From Chloropicon primus (taxonomy: Eukaryota > Chlorophyta > Chloropicophyceae > Chloropicales > Chloropicaceae), in NCBI GenBank assembly GCA_023205875.1, contig CP060757.1, forward strand, positions 372,001 through 436,000: 64,000 nt of DNA. The letters are read 5' to 3'. Within the stretch, counting starts at the first letter, position 1. Each line of letters starts with the position of its first letter. The notes beneath the pieces are model-generated. The model was not told where the DNA came from. It saw only the letters and a program-made list of their open reading frames with translations, and searched no databases. A program made the position numbers and the translations under genes. Below are positions 1 through 9,200 of the stretch, piece by piece.

Positions 1-458
1 ACCCGAGCACCGTGACCTGCATCACGCCTTACAGAAAGGATCCCATCACCGGGCAGTGCATGTTGGAGGGCTGCGCCAAGGGCACCGTGCAGTTGAACAC
101 GTTGAACCCCGTCGAGAACGGCAAGTGCTTCATGGACTGCAAGTGCAACAACTTCAATCCAAAGGCCGATCAAAGGTGCGCTTACAACGAGGCCGGGCTT
201 TGCAGCCACATCTCCTGCGACACAGGTTACACTTTGGTGAAGGCCACCAAGAAGGACCCGGTCAGCGTCCAGGAATCGGGTGGGAAGTGCGTCCTCGAGA
301 AGAAGCCTGCAAGCAAAGCCGGAATGACCGCAGGGGTGAGCATCACCATGCTCATCATTGGAATTGCAGCCGGAGGAGGGTTGATGTTCTTCTTCGAGAA
401 GAGATTCCAGAAAAAGGTCCGCATCGCGGGATACTCGAATTTTGGGGACGACATCTAA
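1..458 (+). CDS. Cysteine-rich single-pass membrane protein, 3' end only
   Basis: This is the C-terminal part of a gene that starts outside the window; the frame is open back to base 1. The visible ~150 residues hold about a dozen cysteines in an EGF-like or secreted-domain spacing. A hydrophobic segment (about residues 105-127 of the visible part, AGVSITMLIIGIAAGGGLMF) follows, then a short basic cytosolic tail ending GYSNFGDDI. This suggests a type I surface or endomembrane protein with a cysteine-rich ectodomain. The family is not recognised. The stop is at 456-458, 79 bp from the convergent proA stop. Confidence 0.6.
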   Translation, partial: PSTVTCITPYRKDPITGQCMLEGCAKGTVQLNTLNPVENGKCFMDCKCNNFNPKADQRCAYNEAGLCSHISCDTGYTLVKATKKDPVSVQESGGKCVLEKKPASKAGMTAGVSITMLIIGIAAGGGLMFFFEKRFQKKVRIAGYSNFGDDI

Positions 459-537
459 GCCTATTTTTTCACACAAATTTATGTACTTACACACTTACCC
501 TTTTTCCAATCGATTCTATTTTGCTCTTGCTCGGGAC

Positions 538-2172
538 TCAGAAAGGCAGAGAGGTGTGGGTGTACTCAATGTCCTGGTCCTTGTTCACAATGTTTCCGCT
601 TCCTCTCATCAGCCACCGCGTCGTCAGGAGGCCGTCCACGCCCACCGGGCCCCTCGCATGAATCCTGCTGGTGCTGATGCCGACCTGTCGAAGGAAATAG
701 AAATCAAAGTCAATCAGCACGGACCCCCCTTGCGCAAGGGAGGGCAGAAACTGCCGCTCGGTCGCAGAGCACGGAGTTGACCTCAAAGGTAGTGACAAAA
801 TCCTGGATATTTTTCATCTTTGTGATCAAATGCATAACGCAAAAGGAAATTCTATCATCGGCCGCGCTCCGTGCTCCCTGTCTTCCCTCACCCCACTCTC
901 TTCTTTCGGTGACTCACCTCGGCGCCCAGGCCATACCTGAACCCGTCCGAGAAGCGGGTCGAGGCGTTGTGATGCACGCACCTGTGCGGTCGAAGCGCAA
1001 GGAAACAAGAATGGTTTCGAGTCAGAGAGGTCTTGGTCGGAATTTGGCGATATCGCGCGCGCGCGCGAGAGAGAGAGAGAGAGTCTCAAAAGGTCCACTT
1101 ACGCGCTGTCCACCCTCTTCAGGAAATCGTCCGCGGCGCTCTGACTTTCCGTGATGATGCACTCCGTGTGGCCACTTCCGTTGCCGTGGATGAAGTCGAT
1201 GGCCTCTTGCTGAGACTCCACAATTTCCACGGTTACTTCCAGATCACCGTACTCGTGCTTTGGCTTTGGTGCAGGCGGCAAACCCAGTTCCTTTGCTGCC
1301 TTTGGCCCCCCGTTCACCTTGACCCCCTCGCTTCTCAAAGCCGCCAACGATTTTGCGACCACCGAAGAGTCGCCCCCCTCGGTGCACCCCCTGTGGAACA
1401 GCACCGTCTCCGCAGCGTTGCAGGCGGCCGGGTAGTCCACCTTGCTGTCCACCACGATCTTCAAAACCTTGCTCAAGTCCGCCTCCTTGTCCACGTAAAT
1501 GTGGCAGACACCGTCGGCGTGCCCGAGCACGGGTATTTTCGTGTTGCTCTGAATGTACGTCACGAGCTGGTTCGAGCCCCTTGGGATCACCAAGTCGATC
1601 AAGTGGTTCATGCTCAGGAGGTCCTTGATCTCGTCCCTCGAGGTCACGAGGCCCACGAGGGAGCGGGGCAAGCCAGCCCTCTCGATGGCGTCCGCGACGA
1701 CCGAGTGGATGACCTTGTTCGAGTGGGCGGCCTCCTTTCCACCCTTGAGGAGGAGCCCGTTCCCGCTCCTGATCGAGAGGGCCGCAATCTGAGGGAGGGC
1801 GTCCGGCCTCGCCTCGAAAATGATCAAGAGAACCCCGAGCGGCGCGGACACTTGCTCCAGCTGCAGGCCCTCTGCGACCTGCGTCCGCCTCAGCACCCTG
1901 CCGACCGGGTCGCCGCTCTCCGCTAGCGACCTTATGCCCTTCGCGAGCTGCGCTATCTTCCCGTCCTTCAGCTTAAGGCGCTGCAGAGTCGCTGGAAGGA
2001 TGTCCATGTCCTTGGCCGCTTCCAAGTCTTTCGCGTTCTCCTCGAGGATTCTCCCCTCGTTTTTCTCCAACGCGTCCGCAATCTCGAAGAGCGCCCTTGT
2101 GCGCAACTCCGCGTCCAGCCCCTGAGCCACCCTCGAGGCCCTCCTCGCTTCCTCTGCCATCACGTCCGCCAT
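538..2172 (-). CDS. proA: Gamma-glutamyl phosphate reductase (proline biosynthesis), stand-alone, 3 exons
   Basis: The enzyme reduces gamma-glutamyl phosphate to glutamate-5-semialdehyde with NADPH, the second step of proline synthesis. There are three exons: 1103-2172, 918-981 and 538-684. The introns (982-1102 and 685-917) have GTAAGT/CAG and GTGAGT/CAG borders on the minus strand. Joined, they give about 426 residues with no frame break. Family marks are the GNGLLLKGGKEA stretch, PRGSNQLV, the catalytic region DYPAACNAAETVL, and a C-terminus reading VGISTSRIHARGPVG. I chose the ATG at 2172 (MADVM); an ATG 22 codons upstream (2238) is also in frame. There is no glutamate kinase domain, unlike plant and animal P5CS fusions, so this resembles yeast Pro2 or bacterial ProA. 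No clear transit peptide is seen, so it is probably cytosolic. Confidence 0.93.
1051..1083. repeat. CG then GA dinucleotide microsatellite inside proA intron 1
   Basis: A run of alternating CG followed by GA lies wholly within the first proA intron. On the gene strand this reads TC then CG, about 20 bases inside the donor. It is simple sequence with no further function visible. Confidence 0.8.
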
Positions 2173-2424
2173 CTTCTCTCCTCTCCTCTCCCCTCCGCTT
2201 TCCTCTCTGCCGTCAATCCAAAAGGCCAGCAGCATCAAGGATAAGGATTGTCTCGGTCTCGACGGACGATGGAGAGGATGGGCAATGCCGATGCCGTGAA
2301 CCCCTGGAGGGAGGGAGGGGGGACGTCCTCCTCGGCTTCCTCGCCGTTGTCACCTCTCTCGGTTCCCTCGATTTACTTTTGTGACTTGATGATCCCTTTC
2401 CATCTTCGGTCTCACACGCTGAGC

Positions 2425-3294
2425 TCAGCTTGTTGGCACCAAAGAGTTCGCGACGATGTTGAGCCTGTTGAGCCTCTCCCTGCTCAAGAATTTTGGCTGA
2501 TTGCCCTTCCCGAGGCCCCCGTGGGGGAGGAGGGGCTCCATGGCCAGCCGAAGGGTCTCACTCACCGCCTCCAGAACGTTTTGCCCGCCGAGCGCACCGA
2601 CCTCGAAGTACAGGCACTTGTTTTCCTCGGCGAAATCCATAGCGCTCAGCGTGGCCACCGCCCTGGTGTATTCCCTCTCCGCGGACGGGCTGAAGTTCTT
2701 GTTGCCCAAGAGCGTTATGATGCAGTCGGTCTCGTCGTCCCCGTCCCCCCGCAGGGTTTTGCAGAGCTCCTTCGCGGTCAAGTAGCTTGACAGTGAGGTG
2801 ACGTCAAAGGCAACCATTGCACACCTTGCGAAGTCCTTCATCCTTCTGACCTCGGCCGTGTGGGCCAGCGCGGAGCACGACGCATCGCTTCCCACGGAGT
2901 CCGGGGATCCCGACCCTGTGCTCACCTCGTGAAGCAGTACCTTTGCTTCGGCCTCCACTCGCTCCCCCAGCTCCTCCTCCTCCTCCCCCAGCTCCCCCTC
3001 CTCCTCCGACCTCTCTTCTGCACCGCTCTTGCACCGAAAGAAGGTCACCACCTCGTGCGTCCCCCTGTGCTCGGATTCCTCCTCCCCCTCCCCCTCCTCC
3101 CCCCCCAACACTCCCTCTGCAGCCACTTCTCGCTCCTCCCCTCCCCTCCTCCACAGGCCGTGAAACCCATACGGCTTGCCCACTGCCCCTTCCCTCGCCG
3201 CCTCACGAACCCGCTGCAAGATCGTCGTCTTGCCGCTTCCGGCGCTACCTGCGACCAAGCAGACCATCGTATATGATAGACGCCCGCTCGACAT
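2425..3294 (-). CDS. Divergent Rab/Ras-like small GTPase
   Basis: A single-exon protein of about 289 residues, counting from the ATG at 3294 (MSSGRLSYTM). An upstream in-frame ATG exists at 3351, but the Rab core begins right after the later one. The P-loop is AGSAGSGKTT. The second half has the Rab layout: a hydrophobic strand ending in AFDVTSLSSY, GNK in the G4 position, and YFEVGALGGQNV where Rabs have the SAK motif. The G3 DxxGQ loop is not recognisable. G4 reads NKNF rather than NKxD. A long acidic Glu/Gly-rich insert separates the P-loop from the rest. There is no C-terminal prenylation cysteine (it ends LVPTS). I infer a nucleotide-binding protein of altered or lost GTPase cycle; its partner is unknown. 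Confidence 0.65.
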   Translation of the reverse strand: MSSGRLSYTMVCLVAGSAGSGKTTILQRVREAAREGAVGKPYGFHGLWRRGGEEREVAAEGVLGGEEGEGEEESEHRGTHEVVTFFRCKSGAEERSEEEGELGEEEEELGERVEAEAKVLLHEVSTGSGSPDSVGSDASCSALAHTAEVRRMKDFARCAMVAFDVTSLSSYLTAKELCKTLRGDGDDETDCIITLLGNKNFSPSAEREYTRAVATLSAMDFAEENKCLYFEVGALGGQNVLEAVSETLRLAMEPLLPHGGLGKGNQPKFLSRERLNRLNIVANSLVPTS

Positions 3295-3759
3295 CGTCCA
3301 CAAACCCTCCAAGGCGCCACCTTGCTTCACCCTCTGGTGTCTGACAGCCAAACTCGCAGCAGTTCAAACTGAAAGCGGAGGGAGGGACAGACAGAGGTGG
3401 AGAGAGGGAGAGGGGCAGAGAGAGGGAGAGGGAGGAGGTTGGGCAGGGACGAGGACGCACAATATCCACAACAAACCTCGAAAATTGATGGTGCCCTCAT
3501 CGTCATCACCGAGACAGAGACAGGGAACGAGAGAGAGAGAGGGGGGGAGAGAGAAGAGGGAGAGGAGGTCCGTGATGGATGTTTTGTCGTCGGAGGGATG
3601 ACTGGGGCAAGGGATTGGAAGAGAATTTCGTCGTCAAGATTGCCACGGATAATGAAAAGTTCTGACCGAGAGCTTGTTGGATGATGGGACTGGGCTCGCG
3701 GAGAGAGATGTAATTGGATGTGGTGACTTTATAGAGGTAGAGACTTCAACTCTGTCATC
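3295..3759. promoter_or_regulatory. Divergent intergenic region with long GA-rich tracts
   Basis: This separates the Rab-like gene from the DHHC gene, transcribed away from each other. Two purine-rich blocks (about 3379-3440 and 3510-3569) consist mostly of GAGAGG/GGGAG on the plus strand. No ORF of credible composition lies here. It is inferred to hold both promoters. Confidence 0.4.
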
Positions 3760-4650
3760 ATGTTGGGGAGGACTTCGTCTCGGTCGTCTCTCGACCGGGT
3801 GAAAGCGCTTGTCGAAGATTCGCTTGCGGACACAGGGAGGGTCGCCTCAAAGCTCTGTGGTCCGCTGTACGTGATTGCTGCCAACGGTATCATCGCATTC
3901 ATATGTGGGACCATGTACAAAGTCGTGTTTCCCAGGGTGCTGGCCAGTGGAAGGGAAAACTGGTTACACGCTGGGAGCCACTTCGCTTTCTTGGCGGTGA
4001 TCATCTCTCAGGTCCTGCTGAACTACTACAAGTGCATCCGGGTGGGACCCGGGTACGCCAAGGACACGGGTGGGTTAAACTCAGACAGGGACGCTCTCGC
4101 GCTGTTTTACCCCTCCATGAGGGTTTGCAAGAAGTGCAGCTGCATGAAGCCGCCCAACTGCCACCACTGCTCCGTCTGCGACAAGTGCGTGCTGGAGATG
4201 GATCACCACTGCCCCTGGCTTCACACTTGCGTCGGGCGGAACAATTACTGCTACTTCCTGCGGTTCCTTCTCTTCGTGTGGGGAGGAACTCTGTACACCT
4301 CCTTAATGGCACAGATTCCGGTGAAGGTCGTTGGACTCAACATTCACTACCCCCAAAAGTACTCGGGAGCTCACCTGGCGTGCTTCCTGCTCTCCGGCAG
4401 CGTGTTCATCGGCATCTCCATGCTGCTGTCCTTTCACCTGCTTCTCAGCCTGTCGAACAACACAACGATTCAATTCATGGAGAAGTTCTGCGAGGATGGC
4501 GAGACCTGGCGTGGCTTCTTCGTGGGCATTGCGCAAGACATGGACTGGAAGCATCTTCTGGCCGCGGTTCGGGGGGGCAAGAACAAGCTGCGCAAGAGCA
4601 GCAGCGGTCGCCAAGGACGTCACCATGGCCAATTGGCCACCGTGGTGTGA
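3760..4650 (+). CDS. DHHC-type protein S-acyltransferase (palmitoyltransferase)
   Basis: A 296-residue, four-pass membrane enzyme that transfers palmitate to cysteines of client proteins, usually at Golgi or plasma membrane. The cysteine-rich domain lies at about residues 123-173 and contains CHHCSVCDKCVLEMDHHCPW; the catalytic DHHC is at 148-151. Hydrophobic segments lie near 33-53, 70-90, 163-185 and 204-230. The usual DPG motif is replaced by VGPG. The TTxE motif after the last membrane span reads TTIQ, lacking the acidic residue. The gene has no intron. Its stop lies 23 bp from the convergent stop of RNase H2B. Substrates cannot be deduced. Confidence 0.93.
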   Translation: MLGRTSSRSSLDRVKALVEDSLADTGRVASKLCGPLYVIAANGIIAFICGTMYKVVFPRVLASGRENWLHAGSHFAFLAVIISQVLLNYYKCIRVGPGYAKDTGGLNSDRDALALFYPSMRVCKKCSCMKPPNCHHCSVCDKCVLEMDHHCPWLHTCVGRNNYCYFLRFLLFVWGGTLYTSLMAQIPVKVVGLNIHYPQKYSGAHLACFLLSGSVFIGISMLLSFHLLLSLSNNTTIQFMEKFCEDGETWRGFFVGIAQDMDWKHLLAAVRGGKNKLRKSSSGRQGRHHGQLATVV

Positions 4651-4673
4651 CCGAACGCATTAATAGAGTATTT

Positions 4674-5787
4674 TTACGATTTCCTTTGGAAGAAGGAGCT
4701 TATCTTCATACTACCTTTGGCGAACTTCACCACCTTGGCTTCTTTCGCGGCTGCCTTTGCCTTCGAATCCGGTGCGCCCCGCTTCAAAGAGTTCGTGGGG
4801 TTGTTGGCCTTGCTGTCCGTCGTCGCCGCGGGTGCCGGCCGCTTCTGGGGTGGAGGCACCGAGGAAACTTGGATTCACACACACACACACACACACACAC
4901 AAACAAAAACAAACAAAGAAACGAGAACAAAAGGGTCAGCGACGTCGAATCTCCTCGCACCCGAAACGCCAAGTGCAACTCACCTGGAGGCAAGCCCAAG
5001 GCCCCTTCCAACTTCTCCAGCATCTCGGCTCCGAGGTACTCGCGCAGGTAGGACGCAGAGTACCTCTTCAAGCCTTCCTCATCCAGGGCCTTGAAACCCG
5101 CACCAAGGTTGGCCACCTTAGCCTGCAGCCTGGCGACTCTCCCCTTGAGCCATTCGACCGCCTTTTCCTCGCTGTACCTAAAGTAGCTCTCGCCTCCCGC
5201 ACTTTTCTGGTCGCACACGTGTTGCAGGTTGGCCTCGAAAAGCTTCCTTGGTGACCCGTCAAAGCACTCGAGTATGTGCTCCGCGGTGCAGAACATGGCC
5301 TTCTCGCCCTCGGCCTTCCCTCCTGCGACGCTCTTGTCCCCCTGACGCCCGCCCAGCGCAGACAGCAGGAAGAAGACGGGGTTCGTTTTTGTGTACAGCA
5401 CCAACCCGCCGGAGGAGACGACCTGCCAGACCAAGCAAGAAGCAGGAACGAAGGAGCATCGTCGTTGTCGTCGTTGTCAGCATCAATACGATCCAATCGA
5501 ACAGGAAGGGTCCCATACTTCAAGAGGAGTGTGTGGGTGTGTGGGTGTGCGCGTGTGTGTTCCGTCCGACTCACCTCCTCCCCCACGAACCACGAAGCGT
5601 TCTTGTTCTTGTACCAGCTGGCTTCCAGTATCTGGGCCCCGACGCCCTCCTTTCCCGAAAAATAACCGTACGCTCGAGGCTTCCCTGTCCCCGGGTCAGG
5701 CAACTCAATGATCTCCACCTTGTGACCTTCCAGCTCCTCCGGCAGAACCGCCACCCTGACCTCCCTCTCCCTCTCCACCCCTTCCAT
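4674..5787 (-). CDS. RNASEH2B: Ribonuclease H2 subunit B with C-terminal PIP-box, 3 exons
   Basis: A non-catalytic subunit of the trimeric RNase H2, which removes ribonucleotides from DNA. Exons are 5575-5787, 4984-5422 and 4674-4867. Introns are 5423-5574 and 4868-4983; the second has an AAG acceptor and a CA microsatellite. The joined protein is about 281 residues (human about 310). Evidence: the N-terminal triple-barrel region (LPEELEGHKVEIIELPDPG), the strand LVLYTKTNPVFFLLSAL, and the helical part (LEANLQHVC-like, YFRYSEEKAVEWLKGRV), which match the family order. The last residues read GSMKISSFFQRKS, a PCNA-binding motif of the kind found at the C-terminus of human RNASEH2B. The start at 5787 (MEGVERE) is the first ATG compatible with the fold. 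Confidence 0.85.
4876..4903. repeat. CA microsatellite in RNase H2B intron 2
   Basis: A CA run of about 14 units, immediately upstream (gene strand) of the inferred acceptor, where it reads as a TG tract in place of a polypyrimidine tract. Confidence 0.9.
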
Positions 5788-6215
5788 CTCTGCCCCAACG
5801 CAATACAACGCAATACAACGCAATGCAATGCAATGCAAACCAAGGCTGTGAAGAAAGCAAGGCTCGAGGCGAAGGCGAGGCTGCCGTCTCAAGATGAACC
5901 CGCTCGCGTCGTCGCGCACCTCGTCCCCAACCAACAAGCACTATTCTCTGATCGACCGATCGCTGATCGCTTGATGGAAGAAAATTGGCGGGAAAAGAAT
6001 TCCAAGAAATTGATCGCGATCGAGGAGGAAGGAGGAAGGGGGGCTGATTGTTTTCCCGAGCGGAGGACGATCGTCATTGAGGTCAGAGGAGAGGGAGGTG
6101 CCCCTGAGGCGAACCTTCGTCTCGCGGGCTTTCGGACGACACCTCGGTCGCCCGTTTCGACGTTCAGAGTGGCAGGAAGAGAAGGTGAAGGGCGAGGAGA
6201 GAGAGAGAGGGAAGG
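5788..6215. promoter_or_regulatory. Divergent promoter region RNASEH2B / C2CD3-like
   Basis: Head-to-head spacer. Next to RNASEH2B (about 5797-5838) is a short tandem array of CAATACAACG / CAATGCAATG units in its 5' leader. Further on are clustered GATCG words (5950-5971 and 6010-6025). A GA tract (about 6195-6213) abuts the start codon at 6216. No gene is seen. Confidence 0.4.
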
Positions 6216-9200
6216 ATGGTGCTCGCGTACGAGGCACGCATGACGGAGGACTCGCGGAGGGAGAAGGAGAACAAGGAGGAGACATCGAGGAAGAGCAGGA
6301 AGGGGAGGAGGGTTCAGAAGCTGAAAGGTCTGACGACGCGCGGGTCAGGGGCCAAAGGGGGCAGGGGCGATGGCAGGGCGCCCCCCGGCTCGCTCGCCGA
6401 GCTTGCGCAGCTCGACTCCCGCGGCAAAGGCGGTGACGGGTCCCTCTACCCCTCGTTCATCCAGAACGAGGTTAGCCTCCCGCCCGAGGTGGAGGGGAAC
6501 CAGAGGGGCGAGCTCGTCCTCGTCCTGGGCCCCCTCGTCGTGTCAAACTCCAAGCTTACCTCCTCCAGCTTCAAGGAGGACGGGGAGGACGGGGGCCAGC
6601 CGACGCAAACAACGATTTCTTACAGGTTTTGGGGGCAGGAGGACCTCCACGAGGGTAACTACTTGACGCTCCAGGCCCTCAAAGGGGAGGAGATGCGAGC
6701 GGGCGACCACTACGAGGACAAGACGGTGAAACTGTGCATCCCCATCCGGTGCTCCCCCTCCAACTTCACCAGGTACCTCAAGGACAGTCAGCCCCTGCAG
6801 ATCACCGCGTTCGTCGCTGGGGTCGGGGCGGCGGGGTGCGAGGTGGACCTGCAGGAGCTCGAGCTGAAAAAGCCCCTGAGAGGTGACTTCAACCTCACGA
6901 CGGACAACAACACCGAGTCCATCAAGGCGGGATCCCTGGGGGTGTACCTGGAGGTGGACTACAGCTTGATCTCGAGCTTCGAGCTCAACGAGCACATCGC
7001 GAACACGGACATGTCCCTCCCCCTGTTTCCGGTGAGCGACTTGGAGCTGGACGACCAGGACATCGCCAAGCTAGTCAGTGGCGCGTCGGCCGTGCCCCAG
7101 CCGGGCGAGGGCGAGGAGGGCGCCCAGGACAAGGAGAGCGAGAAGACTAACGAGGACAAGGCCCTGTTCGGATGGGGTCCGTCCAAGGACTTCAAGAGGA
7201 CTGCCGGCCAGGCGGAGGCCGCCACCAAGTCAACGTTCCTGAACGACGACAACAACAGCAGGAGAGGGCCGAGCGTCCACAGTATCGTGGAGCCCACTTG
7301 GGACTCCGTCCTCGCGAGGGCCCAAAAGCTGAGCAATGCCATGAAAAAGGCCATCGGAGGGAGGGACGAGAGGAGCCTGGACTTTCCGTCGGGTTCCATG
7401 TCCCTCGCCCCTTTCTCTCACGCCCAGGCGGAGAGGGAAGGGGCGAACTTGCCGCAAGACATCGAGCTCAGCCCTTGCCCAAGCATCACCTCCTCCGTGG
7501 AAGACGTTGTGATTGACTTCAGCGCAGCAGCTTCGGAAGAGCACGAAAGGCCCCGCGAAGAGCCAACGAGAGGTGGTCCTGAACAGCCCACGCCAAGTGA
7601 AAAGTCTGTCCTCGCGACCGTGGTACCGGCGGAGGAGAAGGTTGTTGACTTCACCATCAGCAGCCCCCCGCAGGAATCGCGCAAGGACGAGAAGAAAATT
7701 CAGATGGCGCTTCGCGTCAAGGACGTGCACCTGGTATCCAAAGACCTGAGGCCGGGGAGGGTGATCATCGTGGTGAAGTGCGCCCTCGGCAACCTCGGCG
7801 AGGGGGGCGGTCAGTTCACATTTACAGCCCACTCCATAAAGCAGCAGGGGAGGCTCTTCTTTCAGATTAGCGAGGAGGACTTGAAAGGAATGTCCGGAGA
7901 CAAGCTCCTTCTCAGTATTGAGCTGTGGCAAATCCAGGACAAGCGTCACACCGTTTTCGTCGACGCGGCCTCCAGCAAGCTCATTGGTCTCTCCACGTTT
8001 TGCGTGAAGGACATCCTGGAAAATTCGGGGCACTCCAGCACGGGCACCCTGGTGAAGGGCTGCCACGAAGAAGAAGAAGAAGTTGCCTTTTCTTTGAGCA
8101 AATCTATTCTTGACTTGCTGCAAGGCTCGAACACCGGCAGAATCTCAGTCAAACTGGAGTTCAGTTCCCTGGCCCTGCAGCCGCCTCGGGCAAGCGTGCC
8201 GGAGGGTGCCGCTGCAAGGGAGGAGGCACGGAGCACGGCGCCGCCTGAGACCAGCAGCAGCTGTCTAGTCGATCACGTCTTTGAAGTGACCGTGCAGAGG
8301 GCATCTGGCCTGAAGCTGCTTCCTGATCTGAAGTACTTCCTATCGTACACTTTTCAGAGCTCCGAGGATGCGGAGCCGCTCTGCACCAAGCCTGTAGCGC
8401 CCAGGAGCATCATGGACATCAATGCGAGAGCTTGCCACACAATAACGCTGCCACAGTCCGAGACTGTTCTGATGAACATTGGCAGCTTCCACGGCCAAAA
8501 TTTAGAATTTGACTTGAGGTCCGTGTCTGGCGACACCGATCGCGGAACGCCTTGGCACGCCACGGGCTCGCTTGATTTCATGGAGCTGGTCGAGATGACA
8601 TGCTCAGGCGACCAGCCTCTTGAGAAGATCTTTTTGGTTCCGCTGAAACTGAACGAAGAGCTCTACGAAGAGAGTTTGAGATCCAAATCAAGTCCCGCTC
8701 TCAGCCTGGTGATCAAGTATGGAACTGAAGAGCACGAGGTTGCCTCGCAAGACCCGCCCAAACAGCTGGCCATCGCGCCGGGGGCCGAGGCCGAGGACGC
8801 CGGCGAGCCTCTGCACCTGCCCGAAAGGAATGTCCTTGCGAAAGAAGAGACTGAGCTCTTGGAGTTTGGGGAGCAAGACATCGAGGTATTGGAAGATGCG
8901 CGGACGAACATGGACATCGAGGACTTTGAGATCACAGGATCGAACAGCATGAAAGCCAAGATTGATTTCAGTATCGGGAAAATCTGCGGTTTGAAGACCA
9001 TGATGACGTCCGCGGAGCACGGCCAGAAGGACAACGCCGTCCTGAGGGCGGCGACGAAATTCGGGCCCAACACTTTCGTCAACACCAAGTTTGCGCCAAA
9101 AGATTCTTACTTTCAAGAATTTCTTCCGGAGACCTGCACGGACTTCAAAGCAGAGAACTGGATCCCTGATTTTGAGTTCTTCAAGAGCTTCAACATGTAC

